From contig JAZQGY010000015.1 in NCBI GenBank assembly GCA_045540295.1, forward strand, positions 27,328 through 91,327: a stretch of 64,000 nucleotides of DNA. The letters run 5' to 3'. The notes below the pieces were generated by a model, which did not search any database, was not told where the DNA came from, and worked only from the letters and a program-made list of their open reading frames with translations. Shown piece after piece: positions 32,312-40,890 of the stretch. The stretch is from SIG452 sp045540295. Its GTDB lineage: Bacteria; Bacillota; Clostridia; UMGS1840. Within the stretch, counting starts at the first letter, position 1; every line of letters begins with the position of its first letter. Position numbers and translations under genes: made by a program.

Positions 32312-35300
32312 GGAAATCAAAAAAGTATTAGTAATCGGATCAGGCCCTATCATCATCGGTCAGGCAGCAGAGTTTGACTATGCAGGTACCCAGGCTTGCC
32401 GCGCCCTAAAGGAAGACGGTCTGGAAGTGGTGCTGGTGAACTCCAACCCTGCAACCATTATGACCGATAGCAAGATGGCAGACAAAATCTATATTGAACC
32501 TCTGACCTTGCCTGTTATCAAAAGAATTATTGAAAAAGAAAAGCCGGACAGCCTGCTCTCCACCTTAGGGGGACAGACCGGGTTAACCTTATCCATGCAG
32601 TTGGCAAAGGAAGGCTTTTTGGACAAGCATAACGTAAAACTTTTAGGCGCAAATCCCGAAACCATCGACAAAGCGGAAGACCGCCAGATGTTTAAGGATA
32701 TGATGGAAAAAATCAATCAGCCCGTCATTCCCTCTAAGGTTGTAAATACCTTAGAAGATGCACTGGCTTTTGCACACACCATCGGCTATCCTTTAATTAT
32801 CCGTCCTGCCTTTACCTTAGGGGGTACCGGCGGCGGTATTGTCAACAATGAAGAAGAAATGATTGAGATTACCACCAACGGTCTGCGTCTTTCTCCCATT
32901 ACCCAGGTTTTGGTAGAAAAATGTGTGTCCGGTTGGAAAGAAATCGAATTTGAAGTAATTCGTGACAGTAAGGGCAACTCCATCACCGTCTGCAGTATGG
33001 AAAACTTAGACCCCGTTGGGGTTCATACCGGTGACTCTATCGTAATTGCGCCGGCAGTTTCCTTATCTGATTATGAGTATTCCATGCTCCGCCGTGCAGC
33101 TTTGGATATTTTAAATGAATTAAAAATTGAAGGCGGTTGTAACTGTCAGTTTGCCTTAAATCCCGATAGCTTTGAATATGCGGTTATTGAAGTAAACCCC
33201 AGAGTTTCCCGTTCCTCCGCATTGGCATCCAAAGCAACCGGTTATCCCATCGCAAAGGTTGCGGCAAAAATTGCCATCGGCTATCAGTTAGATGAAATTT
33301 TAAATGCAGTAACCGGCAAAACCTACGCTTGCTTTGAACCTGCCATTGACTATGTGGTAGTAAAATTCCCCAAATTCCCCTTCGATAAATTCGTGTATGC
33401 GAAACGTGACTTGGGAACCCAGATGAAGGCAACCGGGGAAGTTATGGCAATCGGCGCCACCTTTGAAGAAGCTATTATGAAAGCCGTTCGCGGTGCAGAA
33501 ATTTCCAAGGATTCTATGCGTCATAAAGACTTGGTTGGTCTTTCTGACGATGTGATTATGGAAAAACTTCACCAGTGCAACGACGAGCGAATTTTCGTGG
33601 TGTATGAAGCCATTACCCGTGGCGTATCTATTGATACCATCTATGATATCACCAAAATTGACCGTTGGTTCTTATCCAAACTGGCAAATATTTTCAAAAT
33701 GGAAAGCCGTTTAAAAGAAGAAACCTTAACAAAAGAACTTCACTTAGAAGCCAAGAAAATGGGCTTTTTGGATAAGGTTATCGAAAGACTGTCGGGCCAA
33801 AAAATTCCCGAAAAAATCTATGCATCCTATAAGATGGTAGACACCTGTGCCGGTGAGTTTAACGCTCAGACTCCCTACTTCTACTCTTCCTATGAGGAAG
33901 CCAACGAAGCAAGAGAGTTTATCGACAATAACCCCACCGACAAGAAAACCGTTATTGTATTCGGTTCCGGCCCCATCCGAATCGGTCAGGGGATTGAGTT
34001 TGACTATGCCTCTGTTCATTGTGTATGGGCACTGCAGGAGGCAGGCTACGAAGTGGTGATTGTGAACAACAACCCGGAAACTGTTTCCACCGACTTTGAC
34101 ACTGCAAACCGTCTGTATTTTGAACCCTTGAATCCCGAAGACGTCATGAACGTTATTCATACGGAAAAACCCTATGGCGTGGTAGTTGCTTTTGGTGGCG
34201 GTACTGCTATCAAATTAACCAACTTCCTCCAGGAAAACGGTGTTCGCATTTTGGGTACCGGTGCAGACAGTATTGATATGGCGGAAGACAGAGAACGGTT
34301 TGACGATCTTCTGGAACGTTTAAACATCAAACGTCCTCAGGGCTTTACTGTGTTAACCGAAGAAGAAGCGTTGGAAACTGCAAACCGTATCGGTTATCCC
34401 GTTTTGATTCGTCCCTCTTATGTATTGGGCGGTCAGAATATGATTATCGCCTGGAATGATTCCGATACCAAGGAATATATGAAGATTATTCTTCACGGTC
34501 TGGACGAAAATCCCATCTTAATTGACAAATATTTAATGGGTACCGAAATTGAAGTGGATGCCATCTCCGACGGGGAAGACATTTTAATCCCCGGTATTAT
34601 GGAGCATATTGAGCGTGCAGGGGTTCACTCCGGTGACTCAATTGCGGTTTATCCGGCATTCAATTTAGATGTTCCCATGATTCAAAAAATCATTGATTCC
34701 ACCAAAAAACTGGCAGTTGCCTTAAATACCAAAGGTTTGGTAAACATCCAGTATTTGGTGTATGACAATGAATTATATGTCATTGAAGTAAATCCCCGTT
34801 CCTCCCGTACCGTTCCCTACATCAGCAAGGTTACCAAAGTTCCCATGATTGACCTGGCAACCCGTGCAATGCTGGGCGAAAAATTAAAGGATATGGGTTA
34901 CGGCACCGGTCTTTACAAAAACTCTCCTTATGTGGCAGTAAAAGTGCCTGTGTTCTCCTTTGCCAAACTCTTGGGCGTGGATATCCACTTAGGACCTGAA
35001 ATGAAATCCACCGGGGAAGTTTTGGGCATTGGTGCAAACTTAGAAGAAGCACTGTATAAAGGGTTAATTGCAGCAGGTTACAAACTGCAGAAAAAAGGCG
35101 GCGTATTCATTTCCGTAAGAAATTCCGACAAAGCGGAAATCTACGGCGTGGCAAAAGGATTTTATGATTTAGGCTTCACCGTGTATGCAACTCACGGTAC
35201 CGCCAAAATTTTATCCGATGCAGGAATTCCGGTAATTCCTGTGGATAAAATTCACGAAAATGCCGAAAACAATACCTTAACCTTAATTGAAAGCGGAAAA

Positions 35301-36341
35301 GTAAACTTTGTTGTTTCTACCTCTGCAAAAGGCAGACTGCCGGAACGTGACAGTGTAAAAATCAGAAGAAAAGCAGTAGAAAGAAGCGTTCCCTGCTTCA
35401 CCTCTATTGATACCGCAAATGCTGTTATTAACTCCATGAAGGGAAAATATTCTGAAGCTAGCATCGAAATTGTGGATATCAACAATATGCGTGAAGAAAA
35501 AATCGCAGTAGAATTCACCAAGATGCAGAGCTTAGGAAACGACTATATCTATTTTGACTGCTTAAATAAACAAATTGATAATCCGGAAGCTTTGGCTATC
35601 CGTCTCTCCGACCGTCACTTCGGCATCGGTGCAGACGGTGCGGTAGTCATTGAAGCTTCCAAAACCGCAGATGCGAAAATGAGAATTTTCAATTCCGACG
35701 GTACCGAAGGCAGAATGGGCGGTAACGCCATCCGTTGCGTTGGTAAATATCTGTATGACAAGGGCATCGTTCCACGCGAAGATATGGAAATTGAAACCTT
35801 GAGCGGTGTGAAAAAGCTGAAGGTGTATCCCTTGGAAGGGGAAGTTGTGGCAGCTCGTGTGGATATGGGCAAGGCAGAAACCAAGCCGGAGCTTGTTCCC
35901 GTGGTTTCCGATAAAGAAATCGTGAAAAACGAACCCATTACCGTGGCGGGAGAAGAATTCCATGTGACCTGTGTGTCTGTGGGCAATCCCCATGCGGTCG
36001 TATTTACCGACAATTTAGACACCGTGGATATGCAAAAAGTTGGTCCCGAATTTGAATATCATCCCATGTTCCCCGACAGAGTGAATCTGGAAGTGGTTAC
36101 CGTAATTGATAAAAACACCTTGAAAATGCGTGTTTGGGAACGTGGTATTGGCGAAACTTTAGCGTGCGGAACCGGTGCTTGTGCAGCAGCCGTTGCAGCA
36201 ATCTTAAACGGTTACTGCGAAAAAGATACCGACATCACCGTGAAGCTTCCCGGTGGCGACTTAAAAATCCGTTACACAGATTCGTCCATTCAAATGACTG
36301 GACCTGCAGTGAAATCCTTCGAAGGTAAGGTATCTATCTAG
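32298..36341 (+). CDS. carB-dapF: Carbamoyl-phosphate synthase large subunit fused to diaminopimelate epimerase
   Basis: A single 1347-residue frame. Residues 1-1063 are a complete CarB: two ATP-grasp halves (start KVLVIGSGPIIIGQAAEFDY; repeat VIVFGSGPIRIGQGIEFDY near 555) and a C-terminal MGS-like domain (about 935-1060). From Met1064 the frame continues as a full-length DapF (284 residues): FTKMQSLGNDY, then GRMGGNAIRCVG with Cys1147, and LACGTGACAAAVAA with Cys1290, the two catalytic cysteines. No stop or ribosome site separates them. CarB makes carbamoyl phosphate for pyrimidines and arginine; DapF turns LL-DAP into meso-DAP. The junction falls at what would be the DapF start. Confidence 0.93.
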   Translation: MPLNKEIKKVLVIGSGPIIIGQAAEFDYAGTQACRALKEDGLEVVLVNSNPATIMTDSKMADKIYIEPLTLPVIKRIIEKEKPDSLLSTLGGQTGLTLSMQLAKEGFLDKHNVKLLGANPETIDKAEDRQMFKDMMEKINQPVIPSKVVNTLEDALAFAHTIGYPLIIRPAFTLGGTGGGIVNNEEEMIEITTNGLRLSPITQVLVEKCVSGWKEIEFEVIRDSKGNSITVCSMENLDPVGVHTGDSIVIAPAVSLSDYEYSMLRRAALDILNELKIEGGCNCQFALNPDSFEYAVIEVNPRVSRSSALASKATGYPIAKVAAKIAIGYQLDEILNAVTGKTYACFEPAIDYVVVKFPKFPFDKFVYAKRDLGTQMKATGEVMAIGATFEEAIMKAVRGAEISKDSMRHKDLVGLSDDVIMEKLHQCNDERIFVVYEAITRGVSIDTIYDITKIDRWFLSKLANIFKMESRLKEETLTKELHLEAKKMGFLDKVIERLSGQKIPEKIYASYKMVDTCAGEFNAQTPYFYSSYEEANEAREFIDNNPTDKKTVIVFGSGPIRIGQGIEFDYASVHCVWALQEAGYEVVIVNNNPETVSTDFDTANRLYFEPLNPEDVMNVIHTEKPYGVVVAFGGGTAIKLTNFLQENGVRILGTGADSIDMAEDRERFDDLLERLNIKRPQGFTVLTEEEALETANRIGYPVLIRPSYVLGGQNMIIAWNDSDTKEYMKIILHGLDENPILIDKYLMGTEIEVDAISDGEDILIPGIMEHIERAGVHSGDSIAVYPAFNLDVPMIQKIIDSTKKLAVALNTKGLVNIQYLVYDNELYVIEVNPRSSRTVPYISKVTKVPMIDLATRAMLGEKLKDMGYGTGLYKNSPYVAVKVPVFSFAKLLGVDIHLGPEMKSTGEVLGIGANLEEALYKGLIAAGYKLQKKGGVFISVRNSDKAEIYGVAKGFYDLGFTVYATHGTAKILSDAGIPVIPVDKIHENAENNTLTLIESGKVNFVVSTSAKGRLPERDSVKIRRKAVERSVPCFTSIDTANAVINSMKGKYSEASIEIVDINNMREEKIAVEFTKMQSLGNDYIYFDCLNKQIDNPEALAIRLSDRHFGIGADGAVVIEASKTADAKMRIFNSDGTEGRMGGNAIRCVGKYLYDKGIVPREDMEIETLSGVKKLKVYPLEGEVVAARVDMGKAETKPELVPVVSDKEIVKNEPITVAGEEFHVTCVSVGNPHAVVFTDNLDTVDMQKVGPEFEYHPMFPDRVNLEVVTVIDKNTLKMRVWERGIGETLACGTGACAAAVAAILNGYCEKDTDITVKLPGGDLKIRYTDSSIQMTGPAVKSFEGKVSI

Positions 36342-36481
36342 GCTCGATAAATGGCGCATAATCCGTGAATCTCACCGCTCGGCGTACCGTTATGCTGTAC
36401 GCAGTACTACGGCTTCGGGCTTGTCAAGGCGTTGCCTTGATCTGATTTCTCCATTCTGCATCCATTTCTCATTGCCTTACA
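36342..36481 (+). repeat. Family A element, copy 10
   Basis: Starts at the carB-dapF stop, sense. Outer AAATGG/CCATTT, an extended central arm (GGCGTACCGTTATGCTGTACG region), variable arm GTCAAGGCGTTGCCTTGA identical to copy 9. Confidence 0.85.
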
Positions 36482-36496
36482 TCAGGTCAAATGATA

Positions 36497-36543
36497 AAAG
36501 ACGAAATTCTTTCGCAAAAAGCAAAGAATTTCGTCTTTTTTTT
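36497..36543 (+). terminator. Terminator after carB-dapF
   Basis: AAAAGACGAAATTCTTT / AAAGAATTTCGTCTTTTTTT. Confidence 0.88.
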
Positions 36544-36556
36544 GGTACGGGCGAAA

Positions 36557-36674
36557 GCCTTCTCCTCGAGGAGAAGGGGGACCGCTTGCGGTGGATGAGG
36601 TGGCAAGATGCGAAGAATGTTATATAACACCTCATCAGTCACTTCGTGACAGCTTCCCCTCAAGGGGAAGCCTA
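36557..36674 (+). repeat. Family B element, gene-less copy
   Basis: CTTCTCCTCGAGGAGAAG, ACCGCTTGCGGT, GGATGAGGTG; core of about 25 bases; ACACCTCATC, GTCACTTCGTGAC, CTTCCCCTCAAGGGGAAG. Confidence 0.85.
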
Positions 36675-36719
36675 TCAGAACAGAGCTTCTCTCCTACAAT
36701 TTTTTCTTCTAAAAAATAC

Positions 36720-36748
36720 TTGTAAATTTAAAAAATTTATGATACAAT
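36720..36748 (+). promoter_or_regulatory. Promoter of structured RNA copy 1
   Basis: TTGTAA, 17 bases, TACAAT. The first paired base of the RNA (G36755) lies seven bases downstream, the expected transcription start. Confidence 0.7.
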
Positions 36749-36754
36749 AAACTT

Positions 36755-36908
36755 GCGACATAATCCTGTATATTGTACCCCAATGGGAATACTTTTGGTA
36801 AAAGGTATTTCCTCTATTTCTTATCCGTTGGGGTATGGATTATGTCGCAGCAATCGAGGATAATACTTTTTCGGTGTGTCTTCGATTGGAGGCACACTTT
36901 TTTATTTT
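36755..36908 (+). ncRNA. Structured RNA, copy 1 (riboswitch-like; orphan)
   Basis: P1: GCGACATAATCC (36755-36766) with GGATTATGTCGC (36837-36848). Internal loop TGTATATTG opposite a single base. P2: TACCCCAA (36776-36783) with TTGGGGTA (36828-36835). Inner arm GGAATAC / GTATTTCC. Then a terminator GTGTGTCTTC / GGAGGCACAC with TTTTTTATTTTT. CAATCGA (36851-36857) can pair with TCGATTG, which would break the terminator stem. Homology to copy 2 runs on through an AGAAGGAAAACC ribosome-site relic, but no gene follows. Family not recognised. Confidence 0.65.
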
Positions 36909-36923
36909 TAGAAGGAAAACCGA

Positions 36924-37046
36924 AAACCCCGCCATTATTTTTGCAATGGAGAAAAGTTGCCGGAAGACGGAGGCTTGGATTGCAAAAATCCCGGCGGCAG
37001 TTTCTTTTTTGGTTCATTTTTTCTTTGCAGTCAAAGAAAAAATGAA
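36924..37046 (+). repeat. Family D palindromic repeat, copy 1
   Basis: CCGCCATTATTTTTGCAAT pairs with ATTGCAAAAATCCCGGCGG, followed by a hairpin TTCATTTTTTCTTTG / CAAAGAAAAAATGAA. A second copy lies at 59908-60036, just before structured RNA copy 2. Confidence 0.75.
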
Positions 37047-37064
37047 CATCATTCTATTAAAAAT

Positions 37065-37098
37065 AAAAAAGAACGCTATTTTTGATAGCGTTCTTTTC
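37065..37098. terminator. Terminator downstream of clpE (bidirectional)
   Basis: AAAAAAGAACGCTAT / ATAGCGTTCTTTT. An F-type palindrome (GTCGTTCC type) lies between it and the clpE stop. Confidence 0.8.
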
Positions 37099-37135
37099 AT
37101 TGTGCCTTTTTTAGAAACGACACACAAGTCGTTCC

Positions 37136-39367
37136 CTACAGTTTTTCAATAACGATTGCATTGTCTTTGCAGTCTGCCGTAAAGGTATCACCTGTCTGAA
37201 GTTCGCCGGAAATAAACAGGTCGGCAATTTTATCTTCCACTTCCCGCTCAATTAGGCGGCGAAGGGGACGTGCACCGAATTTTTCATCAAAACCGTTTTC
37301 GATGAGATATTCCACCAGCGCATCGGTAAAGGTAATATAGAGCTTCTTTTCCCGAAGATTCTTTTCAATATCCGAGAGCATAATGTGAGTAATTTTGGTA
37401 AGCTCTTCTTTGCCCAGCGGGTCAAATACCACAATTCTGTCCACACGGTTTAAAAATTCAGGACGGAAAAACTCACGAAGTGCTTTATTCACTTTATCTT
37501 TTGCCCGGCTTTCGGTTCCGTTTGAGAAACCTAAGGAGGCAGCCTTATAGTCACTGCCTGCATTGGTGGTCATCACAATGATGGCGTTATAGAACCGCAC
37601 GGTTTTGCCGTGGCTGTCGGTTAAAATACCGTCATCTAAAATCTGCAAAAGCAGATTAAACACATCGGGATGTGCTTTTTCGATTTCGTCAAAGAGAATA
37701 ATGGAATAGGGTTTCTTACGGATTTTCTCGGTGAGAAGACCTGCATCGTCATATCCCACATAGCCCGGAGGCGAGCCAATCAGCTTCGCTACGGTATGCT
37801 TTTCCATATATTCACTCATATCAAAACGGATGATGCTTTCTTCCGAGCCGAAGAGCTCATATGCTAAGGTTTTTACCAGCTCGGTTTTCCCAACGCCGGT
37901 GGGACCGGCAAAAATGAAGGAAGTGGGCTTTCTCTTAGCAGAAAAGCCTGCTCTGCCACGGCGTACTGCAGCGGCAACGGCATTGATACCGTCCTCCTGC
38001 CCTGCAATGCGCAGTTTTAGCTTTTCTTCTAAATGCATCAGGTTTTTCGCTTCAATACCTGTGATGTTTCTGACAGGGATTCGGGTGATATTTTCAATTA
38101 CCGTGGCAATGTCCTCAGTGGTCACCGCACGGTATGCCCCTTTTTCCAAAGCGGAAATCTGGTCACGGAGCTGACATTCTCTGATTTTATAGTCTGCCGC
38201 CTTCTGATAATCGTCAATGGAATCGTTTTCCACGGAGGCTTCCTTTAATTCCACAATGGACTGCAGTTCGCCACGGAGTTTTTCCAATTCCACCAGCGTG
38301 TCATTGGACACATTTTTCACTGCACCGCTTTCGTCCATTAAGTCAATTGCCTTGTCGGGCAGTTTTCGGTCAAAAATATAGCGGTCTGCCATGACGGCAG
38401 CGGTTTCAATGGCTTCATCCGAGTAGGTTACCTTGTGATAATCCTCGTAGTAGCCTTTGATTCCTTTTAAAATTTCGATGGTTTCGTACACATCGGGTTC
38501 TTCCACCATAACCGTTGCAAAACGGCGTTCCAAGGCAGAATCTTTCTCGATATGCTTTCTGTATTCTTCGGGAGTGGTGGCACCAATCATCCGAAGCTCC
38601 CCTTTTGCTAAATAGGGCTTCAGAATGTTTGCCGCATTCATAGCACCGTTAGCATCTCCTGCCGCTACAATGTTGTGAATTTCGTCAATCACTAAGATCA
38701 CATTTCCACGTTCGATGGCATCGGTGATAACAGCTTTCAAGCGCTGTTCAAACTGACCCCGAAACTGTGTGCCTGCAATCATCCCTGCAAAATCCACCAG
38801 GAAAATCTGGGAGTTTAACAGCTTGTGAGGAACTTCCCCTTTCACAATTTTTAACGCCAGACCTTCCGCAATGGCGGTTTTTCCAACACCGGGTTCCCCC
38901 AATAAAACGGGATTGTTTTTGGTTCTGCGGTTTAAAATGTGAATCACACGGTTGATTTCGGTTTCTCTGCCGATCACCGCATCAATTTCGCCCAGGCGGG
39001 CTCTGTCATTTAAGTTGGTTCCGTAGGATTCTAACGGAGTTTTCTTTTTCGGTTTTTGTTTTTTGGTTTTTTGTTTGATGCCAATATCCTCAGGACGGAT
39101 TTCTTCCCCTTCGGGCATTTCCTCCATGGGCATCATCATATTATCGCCGAACATAGCGCCCTGTTCCATCATTTCGGTGAGTTCTTCGTTCATGTGCATA
39201 AAATCATCTTCATTGATACCAAACTGGGAAAGCATCTTATCAAAGGGCTTAATTCCCATTTCTTTGGCGCACTGAAAACAAAGGCCTTCGGAAACTTCTT
39301 TTCCGTTCTCCATTTTTGTGACGAACACAACCGCCATATTCTTCTTACATTTTGAGCATAATACCAT
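37136..39367 (-). CDS. clpE: ClpE-type AAA+ chaperone/protease ATPase
   Basis: Hsp100 unfoldase that feeds ClpP. The 743-residue product has an N-terminal zinc finger (C4, C7, C30, C33), diagnostic of ClpE, then a Met/Glu-rich linker, AAA-1 with Walker A GEPGVGKT at 157-164, a short coiled-coil middle (UVR-like, about 380-410), AAA-2 with GPTGVGKT, and an LGF loop (ASLGFSNG) for ClpP docking. GAGG precedes the ATG at 39365. It lies 72 bases after DUF1292, probably in one operon with ruvX. No CtsR operator seen. Confidence 0.9.
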   Translation of the reverse strand: MVLCSKCKKNMAVVFVTKMENGKEVSEGLCFQCAKEMGIKPFDKMLSQFGINEDDFMHMNEELTEMMEQGAMFGDNMMMPMEEMPEGEEIRPEDIGIKQKTKKQKPKKKTPLESYGTNLNDRARLGEIDAVIGRETEINRVIHILNRRTKNNPVLLGEPGVGKTAIAEGLALKIVKGEVPHKLLNSQIFLVDFAGMIAGTQFRGQFEQRLKAVITDAIERGNVILVIDEIHNIVAAGDANGAMNAANILKPYLAKGELRMIGATTPEEYRKHIEKDSALERRFATVMVEEPDVYETIEILKGIKGYYEDYHKVTYSDEAIETAAVMADRYIFDRKLPDKAIDLMDESGAVKNVSNDTLVELEKLRGELQSIVELKEASVENDSIDDYQKAADYKIRECQLRDQISALEKGAYRAVTTEDIATVIENITRIPVRNITGIEAKNLMHLEEKLKLRIAGQEDGINAVAAAVRRGRAGFSAKRKPTSFIFAGPTGVGKTELVKTLAYELFGSEESIIRFDMSEYMEKHTVAKLIGSPPGYVGYDDAGLLTEKIRKKPYSIILFDEIEKAHPDVFNLLLQILDDGILTDSHGKTVRFYNAIIVMTTNAGSDYKAASLGFSNGTESRAKDKVNKALREFFRPEFLNRVDRIVVFDPLGKEELTKITHIMLSDIEKNLREKKLYITFTDALVEYLIENGFDEKFGARPLRRLIEREVEDKIADLFISGELQTGDTFTADCKDNAIVIEKL

Positions 39368-39439
39368 TCAAATAGCCTCTTTTTAATCTAGAAATTTGCG
39401 AAAACAAGACAAAACAATTCTAAAAATTATTTAAAAAAG

Positions 39440-39769
39440 TTAGTCTAATAATTCGTCTTCACGGCGCAGAAGTTCGCGGAATGCTGCTTCCTCTTCGGAG
39501 GCATCTTCAATTTCCACAAACGCGTTGCCGTCTTCGGTAACTTTTAACATTACAACATCCACTTCTTCGGGTTCAATGTCGGTTAATACGGGAGTAAATG
39601 CACCGTAAACGCCTTCACCAAACTCAAATAAGTCGATAAGTTCGTAGTCTTCGGGGTTACCGTCCTCATCGTATAAGGTAACAATCTGTTCGATGGTTTC
39701 TTCCTCTTCTGCGGGAGTTACCACGATATTGTCCTGATCTTCTAATAATTCGTTTTTATTGTCTGCCAT
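39440..39769 (-). CDS. DUF1292 (YrzB-like) acidic protein
   Basis: 109 residues, very acidic. The core matches DUF1292: IVTLYDEDGNPEDYELIDLFEFGEGVYGAF, then a DVVMLKVTEDG strand. Function unknown; in Firmicutes it regularly sits with ruvX. AGGAGG lies 10 bases before the ATG. Follows ruvX by 86 bases on the minus strand. Confidence 0.88.
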   Translation of the reverse strand: MADNKNELLEDQDNIVVTPAEEEETIEQIVTLYDEDGNPEDYELIDLFEFGEGVYGAFTPVLTDIEPEEVDVVMLKVTEDGNAFVEIEDASEEEAAFRELLRREDELLD

Positions 39770-39855
39770 TGTAATGTCCTCCTATTTCTTTTGACTGTTT
39801 TAAAATTTGTTTGTTCCAAACATATGAAAATGATATTTGTAAACTTGGTTTGTTT

Positions 39856-40275
39856 TTAACCCTTGGGATGGGTTTCTAAATACCCTTGCAGGATAATTGC
39901 CGCCGACAGCATATCCTTTTTCCCTTCTTTTTTCTTCACATTCATCCCGATAAGTGCCCGCTGTGCCACTATGGTGGTCATCCGTTCATCGTAGTAATCA
40001 ATGGGAATTTCGGGAAAATCACCTTGCAGCTTTTGGGCAAAAGCACGGGTTTTTTCCACTCTGGCCCCTTCGGAGCCGTCCATGTTTTTGGGAAGTCCCA
40101 ACACAAATTTTTCCACTTGATACTCTTTGACATATTTAACCAACTGGCGCAGTGCGTCACGGTCACCGTTTACGGTGATATACCCCACAGGCTGTGCCGT
40201 AATTCCCAAAAGGTCCGACACCGCAAGACCGATTCTTCGGTCGCCGTAATCAATGGCTAACGTTCTTGGATACAT
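39856..40275 (-). CDS. ruvX: Holliday junction resolvase-like protein RuvX/YqgF
   Basis: RNase H-fold nuclease implicated in rRNA 5' maturation and junction resolution. The 139-residue product has LAIDYGDRRIGLAVSD at the N-terminus, FVLGLPKNMDGSEG, and YDERMTTIVAQRAL; the first Asp and the DERMTT region carry metal ligands. CGGAGG lies six bases before the ATG. First gene of ruvX-DUF1292-clpE. Confidence 0.93.
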   Translation of the reverse strand: MYPRTLAIDYGDRRIGLAVSDLLGITAQPVGYITVNGDRDALRQLVKYVKEYQVEKFVLGLPKNMDGSEGARVEKTRAFAQKLQGDFPEIPIDYYDERMTTIVAQRALIGMNVKKKEGKKDMLSAAIILQGYLETHPKG

Positions 40276-40350
40276 AGTGCCTCCGATTTATGATAGTGTA
40301 GCAAGTGTAGGTGTAGATTGTGTGAAATGAATACTGAATAGTGAAGAATT

Positions 40351-40377
40351 GCGTTGGCACCCGTTGGGTGCATTTTT
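40351..40377 (+). terminator. Terminator-like hairpin upstream of ruvX
   Basis: GCACCCGTTGGGTGC followed by ATTTTTTT on the plus strand. No plus-strand gene precedes it, so its role is unclear. Confidence 0.5.
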
Positions 40378-40421
40378 TTCTGCTTGGTAAGGTGCCTAAA
40401 AAGGATTCGGATCGCAAGTTA

Positions 40422-40552
40422 GTAAGGTGCAGGAAAACTGATGCAGAATTTGAAATCCGAATTAAGGAAACGCCTTAACAAAGCCCGAAGGCGTACCGAG
40501 TGTACGCCGAGAGGTGAGGGTTTCGAATTATGCGCAGTTTTACAAGCCGTCT
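40422..40552 (-). repeat. Family A element, copy 11 (minus strand)
   Basis: The only minus-strand copy, and it follows a minus-strand gene: its 5' end is one base after the Dabb gene stop. AATTCGAAACCC pairs with GGATTTCAAATT (10 of 12). Central GGCGTACACTCGGTACGCC. Confidence 0.88.
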
Positions 40553-40553
40553 A

Positions 40554-40856
40554 TTACACTTCGTAGTCGCAGAGTACGCGGTTTTCTGCAATACTTCTGA
40601 TATAGCCTTTGCAAGCCACATGCAGGGGATGTTCCTGATAGGCGTTTAAGCTTTCCCAGTCGGGAAATTCGGAGTATAAGCAAATATCGTATGCGGCATC
40701 GCTTTTATTTTGGTCAAAGCCGATTTCACAAGTCAGTAAACCGGGAATTTTTCCGTTTAAATCTTCCAGCATTTCCTTCATTCGAAGCATCATCTGTGCT
40801 TTGGATTCGCCGTTTACTTCGTCTTTAATGTTCCAAAATACAATGTGTTTTACCAT
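40554..40856 (-). CDS. Dabb (stress-responsive A/B barrel) domain protein
   Basis: 100-residue single-domain protein. It starts MVKHIVFWNIKDE with KAQMMLRMKEMLEDLNGKIPG and SLNAYQEHPLHVA, the usual Dabb pattern of a dimeric alpha/beta barrel. Members range from stress proteins to small cyclases; no substrate can be assigned. GGAG lies eight bases before the ATG. It lies 34 bases after the nucleotide-sugar enzyme and is probably co-transcribed. Confidence 0.85.
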   Translation of the reverse strand: MVKHIVFWNIKDEVNGESKAQMMLRMKEMLEDLNGKIPGLLTCEIGFDQNKSDAAYDICLYSEFPDWESLNAYQEHPLHVACKGYIRSIAENRVLCDYEV

Positions 40857-40890
40857 AGATGTTCTCCATTTCTTGTTTCGCTTCTTTTTC

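Noticed and set aside
36773..37152. Open frames over structured RNA copy 1 and repeat D
   Set aside because: They run through paired RNA stems and a terminator; composition is repeat-like.
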